A stretch of 5,053 nt of DNA from JACQFZ01 sp036396275 (lineage in GTDB: Bacteria; Pseudomonadota; Gammaproteobacteria; Acidiferrobacterales; Sulfurifustaceae): NCBI GenBank assembly GCA_036396275.1, contig DASWLD010000114.1:1-5053 (forward strand), in the 5' to 3' direction. Position 1 is the stretch's first letter; the number at the start of each line of letters is the position of its first letter. Below the pieces are notes generated by a model, which had not been told where the DNA came from, searched no databases, and saw only the letters and a list, made by a program, of their open reading frames with translations. The position numbers and the translations under genes are program-made. Positions 4,890 through 5,053 of the stretch are shown piece after piece.

Positions 4890-5053
4890 TTAAGGGGAGG
4901 CGAGGAGGAACAGCTCCACTGAATCTGCGCTTACGCGCGGGGTGACCCAATCCACGCGGACCACGTCCTTGCGAGATAGTGCGTACGCCGTGTCCAGGGG
5001 GGCCGGCGTCCGGCCATCTCTCGTAACGCTCCCAGTTCCGTTGGTAATCTTTG
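4890..5053 (-). CDS. C-terminal end of an unrecognised protein, possibly frameshifted
   Basis: The frame ending at TAA 4892-4890 reads TAYALSRKDVVRVDWVTPRVSADSVELFLLASP at its end, with mostly G/C third positions and alternating hydrophobic/charged residues like a final beta strand. The stop lies eight bases before the intrinsic terminator of the same strand, the expected arrangement. Toward the window edge this frame becomes less protein-like (KITNGTGSVTRDGRTP), while the next frame reads KDYQRNWERYERWPDAG. The two would join smoothly at a run of six G on the plus strand (4997-5002), which suggests a frameshift or a read error there. I do not recognise the family, and the piece is too short for a function. 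Confidence 0.4.
   Translation of the reverse strand, partial: KITNGTGSVTRDGRTPAPLDTAYALSRKDVVRVDWVTPRVSADSVELFLLASP

Noticed and set aside
1..5053. tRNA, rRNA, CRISPR array or insertion sequence
   Set aside because: No cloverleaf or rRNA motifs, no regularly spaced direct repeats, and no transposase or terminal inverted repeats were seen on either strand.

Overview
The window reads as chromosomal DNA of a GC-rich bacterium, most likely a member of the Pseudomonadota. The adjacent mrp/apbC and dcd genes, and the N-terminal sequence of Dcd, resemble beta- and gammaproteobacterial genomes. The V4R-like protein at the left is of a type best known from myxobacteria. The taxonomic call is inference from gene content only.

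Left part (1-694, minus strand): a complete 187-residue protein that resembles the TIGR02265/DUF2378 family (V4R-like fold) lies 110 bases upstream of the first codons of what looks like a second copy. That copy begins with the same residue pattern (MVxVKGT) and runs off the left edge. The 373 bases from 695 to 1067 separate it from glyA and hold a good sigma-70-type promoter and a ZTP (pfl motif) riboswitch.

Centre (1068-2348, plus): glyA, serine hydroxymethyltransferase, starting at GTG 1068 and not at a further upstream start. The riboswitch is unusually readable. Its P1, P2, P3 and pseudoknot can all be paired by eye. The 3' side of P3 is also perfectly complementary (9 bases) to the bases that overlap the Shine-Dalgarno sequence and run up to the GTG, which suggests translational control by ZTP of one-carbon supply for purine synthesis.

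Then (2352-2835, minus) comes a decayed efflux locus: a MarR/SlyA-family regulator interrupted by an in-frame TAG, missing its C-terminus, and running into a membrane-segment sequence that looks like the C-terminal end of an EmrB/DHA2 transporter. A SlyA-type operator palindrome survives in front of the regulator. This looks like the scar of an emrR-A-B-type operon after internal deletion.

Right part (3024-4829, plus): mrp/apbC (P-loop Fe-S cluster carrier) and dcd (dCTP deaminase), separated by 147 bases that contain a dRS3-like palindromic repeat and a second hairpin. Dcd feeds the dUMP pool and GlyA makes the methylene-THF used to turn dUMP into dTMP, so the two are metabolically linked although not in one operon. 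After dcd there is a strong intrinsic terminator for the minus strand. It serves a converging gene whose C-terminal end appears to occupy 4890-5053, with a possible frameshift at a run of six G.
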